Origin: Alphaproteobacteria bacterium
GTDB lineage: Bacteria > Pseudomonadota > Alphaproteobacteria > Micropepsales > Micropepsaceae
Direction: 5' to 3'
DNA: 64,000 nucleotides
Assembly (NCBI GenBank): GCA_016124635.1
Contig: WGNJ01000027.1
Coordinates: 1-64,000 of the forward strand
The notes beneath the pieces were generated by a model. That model ran no database searches and had not been told where the DNA came from. It saw only the letters and a list, made by a program, of their open reading frames with translations. Shown in pieces: positions 63,957-64,000 of the stretch. Position 1 is the stretch's first letter. Each line of letters begins with the position of its first letter. The translations under genes and the position numbers were made by a program.

Positions 63957-64000
63957 GGTGCGTTCGTAGGTTTAAGTCACTTGAAGCACCTATTCCATAA

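Larger units (their letters stand above)
50108..64000. mobile_element. Integrated plasmid-like element at tRNA-Pro (left part)
   Basis: From the tRNA-Pro 3' end to the window edge the gene set is that of a plasmid with an integration module: tyrosine integrase, Fic enzyme, two unknown proteins, a ParA pair, an organised repeat array, iterons with a RepA-type initiator, a cargo alcohol dehydrogenase and a MobF relaxase-helicase. No clear chromosomal housekeeping gene occurs after 50107 apart from the dehydrogenase. The right boundary (a repeat of the tRNA 3' end) is not found up to 64000, so the element is incomplete here. No coupling protein or type IV secretion genes are visible yet, so conjugative or merely mobilizable status is open. 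Confidence 0.8.

Noticed and set aside
50108-64000. Second copy of the tRNA-Pro 3' end (attR)
   Set aside because: Looked for GGTTCGAATCCTCT and flanks to the window end and found none; the right boundary must be outside.

Overview
The window looks like chromosomal DNA of a planctomycete (Planctomycetota; order not resolvable by eye) with an integrated plasmid-like element at its right end. The lineage call rests on several families typical of that phylum: a giant PVC-type membrane-bound dehydrogenase with HEAT repeats and a C-terminal haem site (8011-11769), a DUF1549/DUF1553 cytochrome-like protein (40256-42736), a DUF1559 pseudopilin-like protein (25365-26375), a TIGR03067 protein (30469-30891), transthyretin-like lipoproteins and PEP-CTERM proteins. 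Coding DNA is GC-rich with GC-rich third positions.

Layout. 1-560: a 123-bp direct repeat in two copies. 561-11769: a Tat-exported oxidoreductase, a lipoprotein, an SGNH hydrolase, a flavoprotein disulfide reductase, an MFS carrier, and the PVC dehydrogenase translationally coupled to an ADP-ribosylglycohydrolase. 12.0-13.7 kb: a PEP-CTERM protein and a sparse stretch with a possible gene remnant. 13.7-17.8 kb: coaE, rho, ribH and an unrecognised gene on one strand. 17.9-22.8 kb: msrB, a PEP-CTERM gene bracketed by a decayed copy of the polA 3' end and by polA itself. 23.1-32.2 kb: mixed genes (coiled-coil protein, lipoprotein, DUF1559, two regulators with degenerate signature motifs, dgoK, TIGR03067, Dabb, NUDIX). 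32.2-39.1 kb: an Fe-S assembly operon reading leftwards in the order sufR, sufC, sufB, sufD, sulfurtransferase, sufE, Rieske-SufT fusion; sufS is absent from this stretch. 39.3-40 kb: a tiny basic protein and a tRNA-Lys(UUU) gene split by a 318-nt group I intron. 40.3-49.8 kb: DUF1549/1553 protein, TPR lipoprotein, a split DUF2247-like locus, glycosyltransferase, galE, a HAL2-type phosphatase and a Ser/Thr kinase.

50.0-64 kb: a tRNA-Pro(CGG) gene is followed directly by a tyrosine integrase, then a Fic enzyme, two unknown genes, a ParA pair, a 0.9-kb array of 8-bp-phased CCGG boxes, eight 18-bp iterons, a RepA-type initiator, a zinc alcohol dehydrogenase (cargo) and a MobF relaxase-helicase. 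Together these read as an integrated plasmid or integrative mobilizable element. Its right end lies outside the window.

The strongest unusual signals are the intron-split tRNA-Lys; the structured CCGG array between parA and repA, a candidate partition or replication site; the Rieske-SufT fusion in a suf operon without sufS; the duplicated polA tail; and the overlapping DUF2247-like reading frames. All functional names come from motif recognition by eye; no database search was run.
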